Positions 45,223 through 57,079 of a stretch of 64,000 nt of DNA are shown piece after piece; the first letter of the stretch is position 1; each line of letters begins with the position of its first letter. The stretch spans positions 62,001-126,000 of the forward strand of contig NCHQ01000011.1 of the NCBI GenBank assembly GCA_002281855.1, written 5' to 3'. The position numbers and the translations under genes are program-made. The DNA is from Rhodospirillales bacterium 24-66-33 (GTDB lineage Bacteria > Pseudomonadota > Alphaproteobacteria > Reyranellales > Reyranellaceae). The notes beneath the pieces are model-generated. The model saw only the letters and a list, made by a program, of their open reading frames with translations, ran no database searches and was not told where the DNA came from.

Positions 45223-45568
45223 AAAGGACGAGCGAGCCGCTCTGGTCGATATGCTGGAGTTTGTTCACGAGATCCGCTCCTTCGTGCAGGGTCGTTCCCG
45301 GCAGGACCTCGACACCGATCGGGCGCTGCTGCGTGCGCTGGAGCGGATGCTGGAACTGGTCGGTGAATGTGCCCGTCGAGTCTCCGAGGGCACGCGCCGT
45401 GCTTATCCCTCGATCCCATGGAGGGCCATGATCGGGATGCGCAACATCATCGCTCACGAGTATGGCCGCGTTGACCTGGATCTGGTCTGGCGGACAGCAC
45501 AGAGGGAGATGCCGCCAGTCGCCGAGGCATTGGAACTCGTCGTGGCTTCTCTGACCCCGCCCCAGTAA
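45212..45568 (+). CDS. hepT: HEPN-domain ribonuclease toxin (HepT-like, DUF86)
   Basis: The 118-residue protein has the HEPN active motif R-x4-H-x-Y: R77, H82 and Y84 in MRNIIAHEY, preceded by helical segments typical of DUF86. HepT toxins cut RNA with this motif, and the tyrosine is the site AMPylated by MntA. The start at 45212 is the ATG within the last codons of mntA; no separate ribosome-binding site is needed because the genes are coupled. Together they form a toxin-antitoxin pair. Confidence 0.85.
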   Translation: MPPEKDERAALVDMLEFVHEIRSFVQGRSRQDLDTDRALLRALERMLELVGECARRVSEGTRRAYPSIPWRAMIGMRNIIAHEYGRVDLDLVWRTAQREMPPVAEALELVVASLTPPQ

Positions 45569-45589
45569 GCCAAGGCTGGAACGCCGACC

Positions 45590-46078
45590 ATGGCCATCGT
45601 CATCGCCATAGAAACGCCGCTACAGGACGAAGTCCGAACGCTCGTTGCCGAGCTGAACGCCGTCCTGCTGGAGCTGACGCCACCCGAGCACTGCCATCAT
45701 TTGACCGTCGAGCAGATGGCCGATGAAGACACCACTGTCTTCATCGCACGAGAGGGCGGCGTGGCGGTGGCCTGCGGGGCGCTGAAGCGCCACGGCGACG
45801 GCATCGGTGAGGTGAAGCGCATGTACACGCGCCCGAGCCATCGCGGCCGAAGGATTGGTGAGCAGATCGTGGGGCGCATCGAGGCGATGGCGTGCGCCGA
45901 GGGGCTGAAGCGTCTCGTGCTGGAGACCGGTGATCGTCACCACGCGGCCTGGAAAGTTTACGAACGTTGCGGCTTCAAACGCTGCGGCCCGGTTCTCGAT
46001 TACGCCGACGTCAAGTGGTCGGTGTTCTACGACAAGCCGCTCTTCGACGGATCGGCTTCCTCGGCGGCCGGCGCATAG
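45590..46078 (+). CDS. GNAT-family N-acetyltransferase
   Basis: The 162-residue protein has the GNAT fold: the central VKRMYTRPSHRGRRIGEQIVGRI segment carries the acetyl-CoA phosphate-binding pattern (R-x2-G-x-G type) near residues 76-98, and LVLETGDRHHAAWKVYERCGFKRCG is the usual C-terminal part. It transfers an acetyl group from acetyl-CoA to an amine; the substrate is unknown. Its 3' end overlaps the convergent hslO gene by 52 bp. Confidence 0.85.
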   Translation: MAIVIAIETPLQDEVRTLVAELNAVLLELTPPEHCHHLTVEQMADEDTTVFIAREGGVAVACGALKRHGDGIGEVKRMYTRPSHRGRRIGEQIVGRIEAMACAEGLKRLVLETGDRHHAAWKVYERCGFKRCGPVLDYADVKWSVFYDKPLFDGSASSAAGA

Positions 46079-47021
46079 ACGCGGTCGAGGTCGCTGTCGT
46101 CGTAGGTGTATTCGGTCGAGCAGAACTCGCACTTCACCGAGACGCGGCCGGTCGTGTCGCGCAGATCGCCGAGCTCTTCGCGCCGGATGGAGCGCAGTAC
46201 GTTGTCGATGCGCTCGCGGCTGCAGCGGCAGCGGGCCGCGAAGGGGCGGCGCTCGAAAACGCGGGGCTGTTCCTGATGGAACAGGCGGTGCAGCAGGGTG
46301 GTCCCAGGCAGCGCCGGATCGAGCATTTCCTTCTCGGTGGCCGAGGCCATCAGGATCACGGCCTTGCGCCAGTCGTCCTCGCGCTGCTCGGCATCGACGC
46401 CCATGCGGCCGGCGTCGAACTCGGGCATCTGCTGCACCATCAGCGAGGCGGCGTGCCAGTGATGTTGACCGCCCGTCTGGCTGCGACGCGCTGTGATCTT
46501 GATACCGGTCGGCAGCTGCTCGGACTGGCGGAAGTAGGTATGGGCGCAGTCGGCCAGGGTTGCGCCTTCGAGCGGCACGACGCCCTGATAACGCTCCGTA
46601 TACTGGCCCTGGTCGACGGTGAAGGTGAGGCGACCCTGGCCGAACAGCTTCGGTATGTAGCCGGCCGGAACGTCCTCGTTGCCGCTGCCCAGCGCAATGG
46701 CGAGCTTCCACGAATCGAACTGCGCGTAGCCGCGTAGCGCACCGTCGCTGGTGAGGTCGGTGACGAGCAGGCGGATCGGCCCGTCGCCGCTGATCTGCAG
46801 GGTGAAGATGCCGTCGTATTTCAGCGAGGTGGCGAGCGTGGCGCACAGCACCATCGATTCGGCGAGCGGCCGCGCCACGGCGAGCGGATAGCCGTGACGC
46901 TCGATCACCTCGTCGAGGGCAGGGCCCAACCGGACCAGCCGGCCGCGCACGCCCAGCGCGTCCAGCTGGAAGGGAAGGACGCGGTCCCAGTCATCGGAAG
47001 GAGGTCCCCCCGATGGCGAAC

Positions 47022-47025
<4 letters not shown>
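46027..47025 (-). CDS. hslO: Hsp33 family redox-regulated chaperone
   Basis: The protein (about 332 residues) matches Hsp33: [20 protein letters not shown] near the start, the [27 protein letters not shown] region, and the C-terminal redox zinc site with RCRC and VKCEFC (CxC and CxxC). No ATG is in a sensible place; the chosen start is the TTG at 47025, which makes a TTGA overlap with the argF stop. A GTG at 47034 is an alternative. It is third in argD-argF-hslO. Confidence 0.85.
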
Positions 47026-47948
<923 letters not shown>

Positions 47949-47950
47949 GG

Positions 47951-49147
47951 CTACTCGGCGGCCTTCGCCGCCGCCTCGAACGACTCCGCCGCCTGGCCGA
48001 GAATGGCGATGCCCTCGTCGAGCGCGGCCTTGTCGGCGATCAGGGCCGGGAAGACGCGGATCACGTTCTCGCCGGCCGGCGGGACCAGGAGTCCCAGCGA
48101 CTGCAGCTTGTTGACCATGTCGCCTACCGGCACCGACGGGGCGCACTGAATGCCCTGCAGGAAACCCATGCCGCGCTGTTCCACGAACACCGAGGGATGC
48201 TTCCTGCAGAGTTCCTCGAGCTTGCCCTTCAGGTACTCGCCCTTTTCGCGCACGTCCTCGATGAAGCCGGGCGCCAGCAGGACGTCGAGCACGGCGTTGG
48301 CGACGCCGGTGGCCAGCGGGTTGCCGCCATAGGTCGAGCCGTGCGTGCCGGGGACCATGCCGACCGCCGCCTTCTCGGTCGCCATGAAGGCACCGATCGG
48401 GAAGCCGCCGCCCATGCCTTTGGCGATCGCGGCGACGTCGGGCTTCACGCCCGACCAGTCATAGCCCCACAGCTTGCCGGTCCGGCCGAAACCCGTGTGG
48501 ATCTCGTCGTAGAACAGCAGCAGGCCGAATTCGTCGCAGATGGCGCGCAGATCCTTCAGGAACTGCGGAGTGGTGGCGCGGATGCCGCCCTCGCCCTGGA
48601 TCGGCTCGACCAGGATGCCGGCGGTCTCGTCGTCGATCATGTCGCGGACGACGTTGGTATTGTTCAACGGCGCGTGGCGATAGCCGGGGGCCGGTGGGCC
48701 AAAGCCTTCGAGATACTTCTCGTTGCCGGTGGCGGCCAGCGCGTTCAGCAGGCGGCCGTGGAACGCCGCCTGGAAGCAGACGATCTTGTACCGCTGCGGC
48801 TGGCCGTTCATGTACTGATACTTGCGAATCAGCTTGATGCCGCCCTCGATGGCTTCCGCACCGGAGTTGCAGAAGAACATCGTGTCGGCGAACGAGTTCT
48901 CAACCAGCCGCTTGGCCAGCTTCTCGCCGTTGCCGACCCGGAACAGGTTCGACGTGTGCCAGAGCTTGGAGCCCTGCTCGGTCAGCGCCTTCACCAGATA
49001 GGGGTGGCAGTGGCCCAGCGCGTTCACGGCGATGCCGGACGTGAAGTCCAGGTAACGTCGGCCGTCCACCGCGTAGAGATAGTTACCCTCTCCGCGTTCG
49101 AACACGACGTCCTTGCGACCGTACGTCGGCATCACAGCCGTAATCAC
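47951..49147 (-). CDS. argD: Acetylornithine/succinyldiaminopimelate aminotransferase
   Basis: The 398-residue PLP enzyme has the class III aminotransferase pattern: [52 protein letters not shown] and the lysine-containing [15 protein letters not shown]. It converts N-acetylglutamate semialdehyde to N-acetylornithine. The start is a GTG at 49147 with GGGAGG upstream; the ATG five codons on (49132) is an alternative. A TTGACA-N17-GATAGT promoter lies at 49231-49259. Confidence 0.95.
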   Translation of the reverse strand: MITAVMPTYGRKDVVFERGEGNYLYAVDGRRYLDFTSGIAVNALGHCHPYLVKALTEQGSKLWHTSNLFRVGNGEKLAKRLVENSFADTMFFCNSGAEAIEGGIKLIRKYQYMNGQPQRYKIVCFQAAFHGRLLNALAATGNEKYLEGFGPPAPGYRHAPLNNTNVVRDMIDDETAGILVEPIQGEGGIRATTPQFLKDLRAICDEFGLLLFYDEIHTGFGRTGKLWGYDWSGVKPDVAAIAKGMGGGFPIGAFMATEKAAVGMVPGTHGSTYGGNPLATGVANAVLDVLLAPGFIEDVREKGEYLKGKLEELCRKHPSVFVEQRGMGFLQGIQCAPSVPVGDMVNKLQSLGLLVPPAGENVIRVFPALIADKAALDEGIAILGQAAESFEAAAKAAE

Positions 49148-49230
49148 AGCGAGCCTCCCTCAAAAACCAAAAACCCCCGCCGATCCGACGATTCCGGGCT
49201 GGAAACTCCGGGTTTTGGCGAGGGGCGGGC

Positions 49231-49259
49231 ACTATCTTACCGGGGTCCGGGTGTGTCAA
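49231..49259 (-). promoter_or_regulatory. Predicted sigma-70-type promoter of argD-argF-hslO
   Basis: On the leftward strand, TTGACA (49259-49254) and GATAGT (49236-49231) are separated by exactly 17 bp. The start of transcription would be near 49224, giving a leader of about 75 nt before the argD GTG. The -35 is a perfect consensus hexamer. Confidence 0.65.
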
Positions 49260-49328
49260 CTTGTGGCCTCCGGCGGCGGCGGCCGTCTTGAGGGGCCTCG
49301 ACCCCTCTGCTAGGAGACCCGCCTTCCG

Positions 49329-51068
<1,740 letters not shown>

Positions 51069-51077
51069 CCGCTCGCC

Positions 51078-51998
51078 ATGGGCAGGCTGGTCGCCGTCAC
51101 CGGGGCCACCGGCTTCGTTGGAGCCCATCTCGTGGCGGCCCTCGCGCGCCGCGGCTGGCGATTGCGCCTGCTGGTCCGTCGCTGGTCGCCGCTGCCGTCG
51201 CTGGCCGGCGTCGATGCCGATCTCGTGCTGGGCGACGTCTCCTCCGAACAGGCCCTGCGCCAGCTGGTCGACGGGGCGGATGCGGTCGTCCATGCGGCCG
51301 GCCTGATCAAGGCGAAGGCGGACCGGGACTTCCTGCCGGTCAACCGGGACAGCGCGGCGCTGCTGTCCGCCCTGGCGCCCGACGCCCACATGCTTCTGCT
51401 ATCGTCGCTCGCCGCCCGCGAGCCGCAGCTTTCCGCCTACGGCGCGAGCAAGCGCGCGGGTGAGGCAGTGGTCGCGACTCGCAGCGGGCCCTGGACGATC
51501 GTGCGGGCTCCGGCAGTCTACGGACCCGGCGACAGGGAGACCCTGGCCTATTTCCGAGCGGTTAACTCTGGCATTGCGCCGCAACCTCGAGTGCCGGACG
51601 CGCGCCTGTCACTCATCCATGTCGCGGACCTCGCCGAGGCGCTGGCGCTGACCGTGGAGCGACCGCCGGCGAACTCGACCTATGAGGTCGACGATGGTCG
51701 GACCTACACTTATGCCGACATGGCTGCGGCAGCCGGCGCCGCGCTGGGCCGCCGGCCGTTTCGCCTCTCCGTGCCCCGGAGTGTCATGGCCACCATCGCC
51801 CGCTGGAACGAGCTGCGGCAGGCGCTGGGGGCAGGGGCCCAGATCCTGACCCGCGGGAAGGTGAACGAGATCTTCCATCCGGACTGGTCGGCCGCCGACC
51901 GGCGGCTGGCCGCAGCGATCGGCTTCCAGCCCCGTTATGACCTCACGTCCGGCTTCCGGGACACGATCTTGTGGTATCGCGCGAAGCACTGGCTATAG
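51078..51998 (+). CDS. cerR: NAD-dependent epimerase/dehydratase family, probable ceramide reductase
   Basis: The 306-residue extended SDR has the glycine motif VTGATGFVGAHL at residues 7-18 and the catalytic SAYGASKRAGE (Y-x3-K). In Caulobacter the equivalent protein between the acyl-CoA synthetase and ACP genes reduces 3-oxo ceramide or 3-ketosphinganine. Here it holds the same position, 10 bp after the acyl-AMP ligase, which is the main reason for the name; the sequence alone shows only the family. Confidence 0.78.
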   Translation: MGRLVAVTGATGFVGAHLVAALARRGWRLRLLVRRWSPLPSLAGVDADLVLGDVSSEQALRQLVDGADAVVHAAGLIKAKADRDFLPVNRDSAALLSALAPDAHMLLLSSLAAREPQLSAYGASKRAGEAVVATRSGPWTIVRAPAVYGPGDRETLAYFRAVNSGIAPQPRVPDARLSLIHVADLAEALALTVERPPANSTYEVDDGRTYTYADMAAAAGAALGRRPFRLSVPRSVMATIARWNELRQALGAGAQILTRGKVNEIFHPDWSAADRRLAAAIGFQPRYDLTSGFRDTILWYRAKHWL

Positions 51999-52111
51999 GA
52001 CGTGTGAAACACGGCGTAACAATTTGTCATTTCACTAGGAATCGCTGTTTCTGGCACAAGGTGACCGCCCACCCCCGGGCGCTGGAGAGCGTTTTGCGCA
52101 CTGCCCATCAA

Positions 52112-52414
52112 ATGATCGTCGAAACCGACGGCATGACCGACACCCTCGAACGCGCCCGCGTCAGCGGCCAGTCGCGTGGGGAGGTCATTCGCGAAATCTG
52201 TCGTCATCTGGCGCCCTTCCAGACCGGCGAGCGGCCGATCACGGGCGGCACCGTGATCGCCAAGGACCTGACCATCGATTCGCTCGCCATCATGGACATG
52301 GTGATGGAGCTCGAGGATCACTTCGACATCTCGATCCCCATGAACGTGGTGGCCGAGATTCATACCGTCGACCAGCTCGCGGACACCATCCAGAAGCTCT
52401 GCGCCCGGCGTTAG
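52112..52414 (+). CDS. Acyl carrier protein for sphingolipid synthesis
   Basis: The ~100-residue protein is an acyl carrier protein: the phosphopantetheine serine is S57 in TIDSLAIMDMVMELEDHFDI, the usual ACP helix-II motif. It has an N-terminal extension of about 20 residues. The start is uncertain: ATG at 52112 is used here, the ATG at 52133 would give 93 residues, and the frame is open further upstream. It lies 2 bp before serine palmitoyltransferase, so it probably carries the acyl group that this enzyme uses in place of acyl-CoA. Confidence 0.85.
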   Translation: MIVETDGMTDTLERARVSGQSRGEVIREICRHLAPFQTGERPITGGTVIAKDLTIDSLAIMDMVMELEDHFDISIPMNVVAEIHTVDQLADTIQKLCARR

Positions 52415-52416
52415 CC

Positions 52417-53643
52417 ATGGGCCTGTTCGACCGGTATGCGGGCCTGCTCGAGGCCTATAGGGACGTTCGGACCACCGGTTACGACCCGTTCCAGATCCGC
52501 ATGGAGCGGGTCCTGTCGCCGACCGAAGCGATCATCAACGGCCGCAAGATGCTGCTGGTCGGCACCAACAACTATTTCGGCCTGACCTTCGACCCGAGTT
52601 GCATGGAAGCCGCCATCGAGGCGATCCGTGCCGAGGGGACCGGTACGACCGGCTCGCGCATCGCCAACGGCAGCTACACCGAGCATGTGGCGCTCGAGCA
52701 GGAAATTGCCGAGTTCTACGGCAAGAAGCACTGCATGGTCTTCACGACCGGCTACCAGGCCAATCTCGGCCTGATCTCGACCCTTGCCGGCGAGGGCGAC
52801 CAGCTTCTGATCGACGCCGACAGCCATGCCTCGATCTACGACGCCTGCAAGATGACGCAGGCCGAGGTCGTGCGCTTCAAGCACAACGACCCTTCCAGCC
52901 TCGAGGCGCGGCTGCGCCGCCTGGGCGACCGGCCGGGCAACCGCGTGGTCGTGCTGGAAGGCATCTATTCGATGCTGGGCGACAGCGCGCCGCTGCGCGA
53001 GTTCATCGACGTCTGCAAGAAGTACGGCGCCTACGTGATCGTCGACGAGGCCCATTCGCTGGGCGCGCTGGGCGACAATGGCCGCGGTCTCTGCGAATCG
53101 ACCGGCGTGATCGACGACTGCCACTTCATCGTCGGCACCTTCTCCAAGACCCTGGGCGCCATCGGCGGCTACTGCGTCTCGGACGAGCCGGACTTCGACA
53201 TCCTGCGCGTCACGGTGCGCTCCTACATGTTCACGGCGTCGCTGCCGCCGTCGATCGTGGCCTCGGTGCGCCAGGCGCTGAAGGTGGTGAAGGCCAAGCC
53301 CGAGTTGCGCACGCAGCTCTGGTCTAACGTTGCCACGTTGTACGAAGGCCTGGCCGCCAAGGGCTTCAAGCTCGGCCCCGAGCACGGGCCGGTGGTCGGC
53401 GTGCACCTGCCCGACCGCATGACCGCCATCGGCTTCTGGCGGGCGATGCTCGATGCCGGCATCTACGTGAACGTGGCCGTGCCGCCGGCGACGCCCAACG
53501 GCGTGTCGCTGCTGCGCTGTTCCGTCTGCGCGGTACACACGAAGGAACAGCTGGAGCACATGATCGAGGTCATGACCGGCATCGGCCGCCAGCTCGGCGT
53601 CCTCGACGACCGCACGCTCCGCGTGGTGGGCGGCGCCCGCTAG
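52417..53643 (+). CDS. spt: Serine palmitoyltransferase
   Basis: The 408-residue PLP enzyme has the alpha-oxoamine synthase pattern: TNNYFGLTFDP, GTGTTGSRIANGSYTEH, IVDEAHSLGALG (the Asp-x-x-His pair) and the PLP lysine K244 in GTFSKTLGAIGGY. The GSRIANG-type motif and the neighbouring ACP, cerR and ceramide synthase genes identify it as serine palmitoyltransferase rather than 5-aminolevulinate or KBL-type synthases. It condenses serine with a fatty acyl thioester to 3-ketosphinganine, the committed step of ceramide synthesis. Confidence 0.9.
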   Translation: MGLFDRYAGLLEAYRDVRTTGYDPFQIRMERVLSPTEAIINGRKMLLVGTNNYFGLTFDPSCMEAAIEAIRAEGTGTTGSRIANGSYTEHVALEQEIAEFYGKKHCMVFTTGYQANLGLISTLAGEGDQLLIDADSHASIYDACKMTQAEVVRFKHNDPSSLEARLRRLGDRPGNRVVVLEGIYSMLGDSAPLREFIDVCKKYGAYVIVDEAHSLGALGDNGRGLCESTGVIDDCHFIVGTFSKTLGAIGGYCVSDEPDFDILRVTVRSYMFTASLPPSIVASVRQALKVVKAKPELRTQLWSNVATLYEGLAAKGFKLGPEHGPVVGVHLPDRMTAIGFWRAMLDAGIYVNVAVPPATPNGVSLLRCSVCAVHTKEQLEHMIEVMTGIGRQLGVLDDRTLRVVGGAR

Positions 53644-53656
53644 GGGCGCATCCGCC

Positions 53657-54577
53657 ATGTTCACCCTCGCGCATCTGTCCGATCCGCATCTGCCGATGCC
53701 GCAGGCGCGCGTCGTCGATCTCCTGGGCAAGCGCGCCACCGGCTACTTCAACTGGTGGCGCAATCGCGTGCAGCTCCATCGCCCCGAGGCGCTGGCCGGC
53801 ATCGTGGCCGACATCGCGGCGCAGAAGCCCGACCACATCGCGCTGACCGGCGATCTCGTGAACATCTCGCTGCCCGACGAATTCGCCCGCGCCTCGACGT
53901 GGCTCGCCACGCTCGGCGGGCCGGACCGCGTCACGATCGTTCCCGGCAACCATGACGTCTATGTCGCCACGCTGTGGCGCGAGGGGCTCGGGCGCTGGGG
54001 CGCCTACATGGCGGGCGACGGGCAGCCGCCGGCCACCGACTTCACGGTATTTCCCACCGTGCGCCGGCGCGGCTCGGTGGCCCTGGTCGGGCTGAACAGC
54101 GGCGCTCCGAAGCCGCCGTTCTTCGCGACCGGCACCCTGGGCGACGCGCAGATTGCCGCCGCCGGGAAGCTGCTCGCGGAACTCGGCCGCGAAGGGCTCT
54201 GCCGCGTGGTGATGATCCATCATCCGCCGCTCACCACGGAATCGCGCTTCAAGCGGCTGACCGATGCCGCCGCCTTCCAGGCGATGATCCGGCGGGTCGG
54301 CTGCGAGATCGTGCTGCACGGCCACAACCATCGCAGCGAAGTCGCGCGCATCGCGGGCCCGCAGGGCGCGATCCCGGTGGTCGGCGTCACCTCGGCGTCG
54401 GCGGCGCCGGAAAGCAAGTACGGCCGCGCGCGCTATCACCTGATCGGGATCGCGCGCGAGACCGCGGGCTGGCGGATCACCCTCGACATCCGCGCACTCA
54501 AAGCCGACGGCACGGGCTGCGAACCCGACGGCCGCATCGTGTTCAACGGCGGCGCGCCGTCCGCGCTGGCAGCCTGA
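53657..54577 (+). CDS. Calcineurin-like metallophosphoesterase in the ceramide operon
   Basis: The 306-residue protein has the full two-metal phosphoesterase motif set: DPH near residue 9 (HLSDPHLP), GDLVN near 65, GNHDVY near 97, HHPPL near 193 and GHNH near 222. There is no signal peptide, so it is cytoplasmic. It lies inside the ceramide operon, 13 bp after spt and 8 bp before the ceramide synthase gene. A role in lipid phosphate removal or head-group processing is inference from this location. Its substrate could equally be a nucleotide. Confidence 0.88.
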   Translation: MFTLAHLSDPHLPMPQARVVDLLGKRATGYFNWWRNRVQLHRPEALAGIVADIAAQKPDHIALTGDLVNISLPDEFARASTWLATLGGPDRVTIVPGNHDVYVATLWREGLGRWGAYMAGDGQPPATDFTVFPTVRRRGSVALVGLNSGAPKPPFFATGTLGDAQIAAAGKLLAELGREGLCRVVMIHHPPLTTESRFKRLTDAAAFQAMIRRVGCEIVLHGHNHRSEVARIAGPQGAIPVVGVTSASAAPESKYGRARYHLIGIARETAGWRITLDIRALKADGTGCEPDGRIVFNGGAPSALAA

Positions 54578-54584
54578 GGCGTCA

Positions 54585-55736
54585 ATGGCTTCGTTCGACA
54601 TCACGGTCACCCCGGTCGAGTCCAAGGCCGACCTGAACGCCTTCATCGCACTCCCGAAGCGTCTCTATGCCGGCCACAAGGGTTACGTCGCGCCACTGGA
54701 TGTCGAGCGCCGCGAAGCCTTCACGCCAGGCAAGAACCCGCTGTTCGAGCATGTCGAGGTGCGTTTCTTCCTGGCGCGGCGGGCCGGCAAGGTTGTCGGC
54801 CGGATCTCCGCCCAGATCGATCGCGCCCATCTCGAGCGATACAACGACAGCACCGGCCATTTCGGCTGCCTGGCGGCTGAGGACGAGCCGGCGATCTTCG
54901 CCGCCCTGTTCGCGGCCGCCGAGGGCTGGCTGCGGGCCAAGGGCATGCAGCACGTGACCGGCCCGTTCAGCCTCTCGGTGAACGAGGAGGTGGGGCTGCT
55001 GATCCACGGCTTCGACAGTCGGCCCGTCCTGCTGGTGCCCTACGATCCGCCCTATGCCGGGCCCCGGGTCGAAGCCTGCGGCTATGGGAAGGCCAAGGAT
55101 GTCTTCTCCTACGACTACGACGTCCAGAATGCGCCGGAGACGATCGGCGCCAAGCTGCTGAAGCGTGGCGGGCTGGAAGGCCGCGTAAAGGTGCGAACGG
55201 CCAACATGAAGATGTTCGACGCCGAGGTGCGCACCCTCGTTTCCATCTTCAACGACGCCTGGAGCGACAACTGGGGCTTCGTGCCCTTCACCCAGGCCGA
55301 GATCGACCATGCCTCCAAGGCTTTCGGGCCGGTGATCGTGCCCGAGCTCGCGGTGTTCGTCGATGTCGACGACGAGAGCGTGGCCTTCATCGTGGCGCTC
55401 ACCAACGTCTACGAGGCGGTCGCGGAATTCGACGGCAAGCTGGGGCCCCTCAATCTCGCCAAGCTGCTGTGGCGCCTCAAGATCGCCGGTGTCGGCAGCA
55501 CGCGGGTGCCGCTGATGGGCGTGAAGAAGAAGTTCCGCAACCATCCGCTCCTGGGCGCCGGTCTCGCCATGATCGCCATCGATGCGCTGCGGGCCAACGG
55601 CAAGCGGCTGGGCAAGACCTCGGCGGAACTGGGCTGGATCCTCGAGGACAACAAGGCGACCAACAACATCATCCGCTCGGTCGGCGGGGTGCACTACAAG
55701 ACCCACCGCATCTACGAGAAGGCGCTGCACGGGTGA
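54585..55736 (+). CDS. bcerS: GNAT-fold N-acyltransferase, bacterial ceramide synthase-like
   Basis: The 383-residue protein matches the long GNAT-fold N-acyltransferases. Diagnostic stretches are FIALPKRLYAGHKGYVAPL near residue 17, VTGPFSLSVNEEVGLLIHGFD, DNWGFVPFTQAE and KLLWRLKIAG. In Caulobacter a protein of this family and length acylates the amine of 3-ketosphinganine to form oxidised ceramide. Being in one operon with spt, cerR and the ACP supports that role here. It is coupled to the MFS gene by a GTGA overlap. Confidence 0.85.
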   Translation: MASFDITVTPVESKADLNAFIALPKRLYAGHKGYVAPLDVERREAFTPGKNPLFEHVEVRFFLARRAGKVVGRISAQIDRAHLERYNDSTGHFGCLAAEDEPAIFAALFAAAEGWLRAKGMQHVTGPFSLSVNEEVGLLIHGFDSRPVLLVPYDPPYAGPRVEACGYGKAKDVFSYDYDVQNAPETIGAKLLKRGGLEGRVKVRTANMKMFDAEVRTLVSIFNDAWSDNWGFVPFTQAEIDHASKAFGPVIVPELAVFVDVDDESVAFIVALTNVYEAVAEFDGKLGPLNLAKLLWRLKIAGVGSTRVPLMGVKKKFRNHPLLGAGLAMIAIDALRANGKRLGKTSAELGWILEDNKATNNIIRSVGGVHYKTHRIYEKALHG

Positions 55737-56983
55737 ACGCGCCGGCGCCCGCGCGGCCGCCGAAGCCGCCCTCCGCCTTCGCACCTCTCGCCAACCGGTC
55801 GTTCCTGGCGATGTGGATCGCCAACCTGATGTCCAATGTCGGCGGCTGGATGCAGACCACGGGCGCGGCCTGGGAGATGACCAGCCTGACGCAGGAGCCG
55901 ATCTTCGTGGCCCTGCTCGCCGCCGCCGGCACGCTGCCGATGTTCCTGTTCTGCTTCTTCGCCGGAATCCTGGCCGACCGCTTCGACCGCCGCCGCTACA
56001 TCATGGGCTGCCAGGTCTGGATGATGGGCGTGGCCGCGACCCTGGCGGTGCTGGCCTTCCTCGGCCAGCTCAACCACTGGAACCTGCTGGCGCTGTCCTT
56101 CTGCATGGGGTTGGGCAACGCGATGAACGCGCCGGCCTGGCACGCCGTGGTGCCGGAGATAGTGACCGGCCCGCAGCTGCGCCCGGCCATCGCCCTTAAC
56201 AGCGCCGGCTTCAATCTCGCCCGCACCATCGGCCCCGTCATCGGCCAGCTTCTGCTGGGCCTGGTCGGCGTCTTCCTGCTCTTCGCCATCAACGCCTTCA
56301 CCTATGTGGGGGTGATCCTCGCCATGCGGGCCTGGAAGCGGCCGGCCGAGGCGCGCGCCGCCCAGCGCCGCGAGACCCTTGCCGAAGCAGCGCGTGCCGG
56401 CATCGCCTTCGTCCGCGGCTCGGCGGAGCTCCGGGCGATCTTCGCGCGGGGGCTCTGCTTCTTCGTGCCGGGTATCGCCATGGGCACCTTGCTGCCGGTG
56501 ATCGGACGTTTCGAGCTGGGCCTCGACGAGTTCACGTTCGGGATCCTCTACGGCGTGTTCGGCACCGGTGCCGTCGTTGCGGCCTTCTCGCTGCCGACGG
56601 TGAACCGCCTGCTCGGTCCCGACCGGGCGAACATCTGGGCGATGGGTGTTTCGGCGGCCGCCACGCTGGTCGCGGCGCTGGCCATGACGCCGATCGTGGT
56701 CGGCGCCGTCGTTGCCATCAACGGCGCCTGCTGGATCACCGTCATCGCCAACAATGGCGCTTCGGTGCAGATGATCCTGCCGAACTACATGCGCGCGCGG
56801 GGCATGGCGGTCCATCAGATGGTCTTCTTCGGCGCCATGGTGCTGGGCGCACTGCTGTGGGGGAAGATCGCCAACTTCTTCGACGTCCGCACGGCGCTCG
56901 TCTGCTCGTCGGTGATGCTGGTCCCGCTCACGGTGCTGGCCGCGTCGATCAAGCTGCCGGGCTCCTCGGTGCCACGCGTCTGA
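55733..56983 (+). CDS. MFS transporter in the ceramide operon
   Basis: The 416-residue carrier has twelve predicted spans and the drug-exporter-like pattern of the TMS-type MFS group (enterobactin exporter EntS relatives): WIANLMSNVGGWMQTTGAAWEM near residue 29 and GILADRFDRRRYIMG near residue 76. The start is a GTG at 55733 overlapping the ceramide synthase stop (GTGA). It ends the operon. The cargo is unknown; movement of a ceramide precursor or head group is possible but not shown by the sequence. Confidence 0.83.
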   Translation: MNAPAPARPPKPPSAFAPLANRSFLAMWIANLMSNVGGWMQTTGAAWEMTSLTQEPIFVALLAAAGTLPMFLFCFFAGILADRFDRRRYIMGCQVWMMGVAATLAVLAFLGQLNHWNLLALSFCMGLGNAMNAPAWHAVVPEIVTGPQLRPAIALNSAGFNLARTIGPVIGQLLLGLVGVFLLFAINAFTYVGVILAMRAWKRPAEARAAQRRETLAEAARAGIAFVRGSAELRAIFARGLCFFVPGIAMGTLLPVIGRFELGLDEFTFGILYGVFGTGAVVAAFSLPTVNRLLGPDRANIWAMGVSAAATLVAALAMTPIVVGAVVAINGACWITVIANNGASVQMILPNYMRARGMAVHQMVFFGAMVLGALLWGKIANFFDVRTALVCSSVMLVPLTVLAASIKLPGSSVPRV

Positions 56984-57045
56984 CGCACACGCGTCTTGCC
57001 AGCGTCACGCGCGCATCGAAATTTCCGGCGCGGGGCAGATTCCGC

Positions 57046-57073
57046 TTGTAACCAGGTCGATTAGTTGTAGATA
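57046..57073 (+). promoter_or_regulatory. Predicted promoter of the ornithine decarboxylase leader
   Basis: TTGTAA (57046-57051) and TAGATA (57068-57073) are separated by 16 bp, so transcription would start near 57080. The resulting leader before the decarboxylase ATG at 57394 is about 310 nt long, unusually long for a metabolic gene. Confidence 0.5.
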
Positions 57074-57079
57074 GCACCC

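Noticed and set aside
49148..49230. Possible attenuator in the argD leader (C-rich and G-rich segments)
   Set aside because: Pairing is interrupted, and no leader peptide with arginine codons or terminator is visible.
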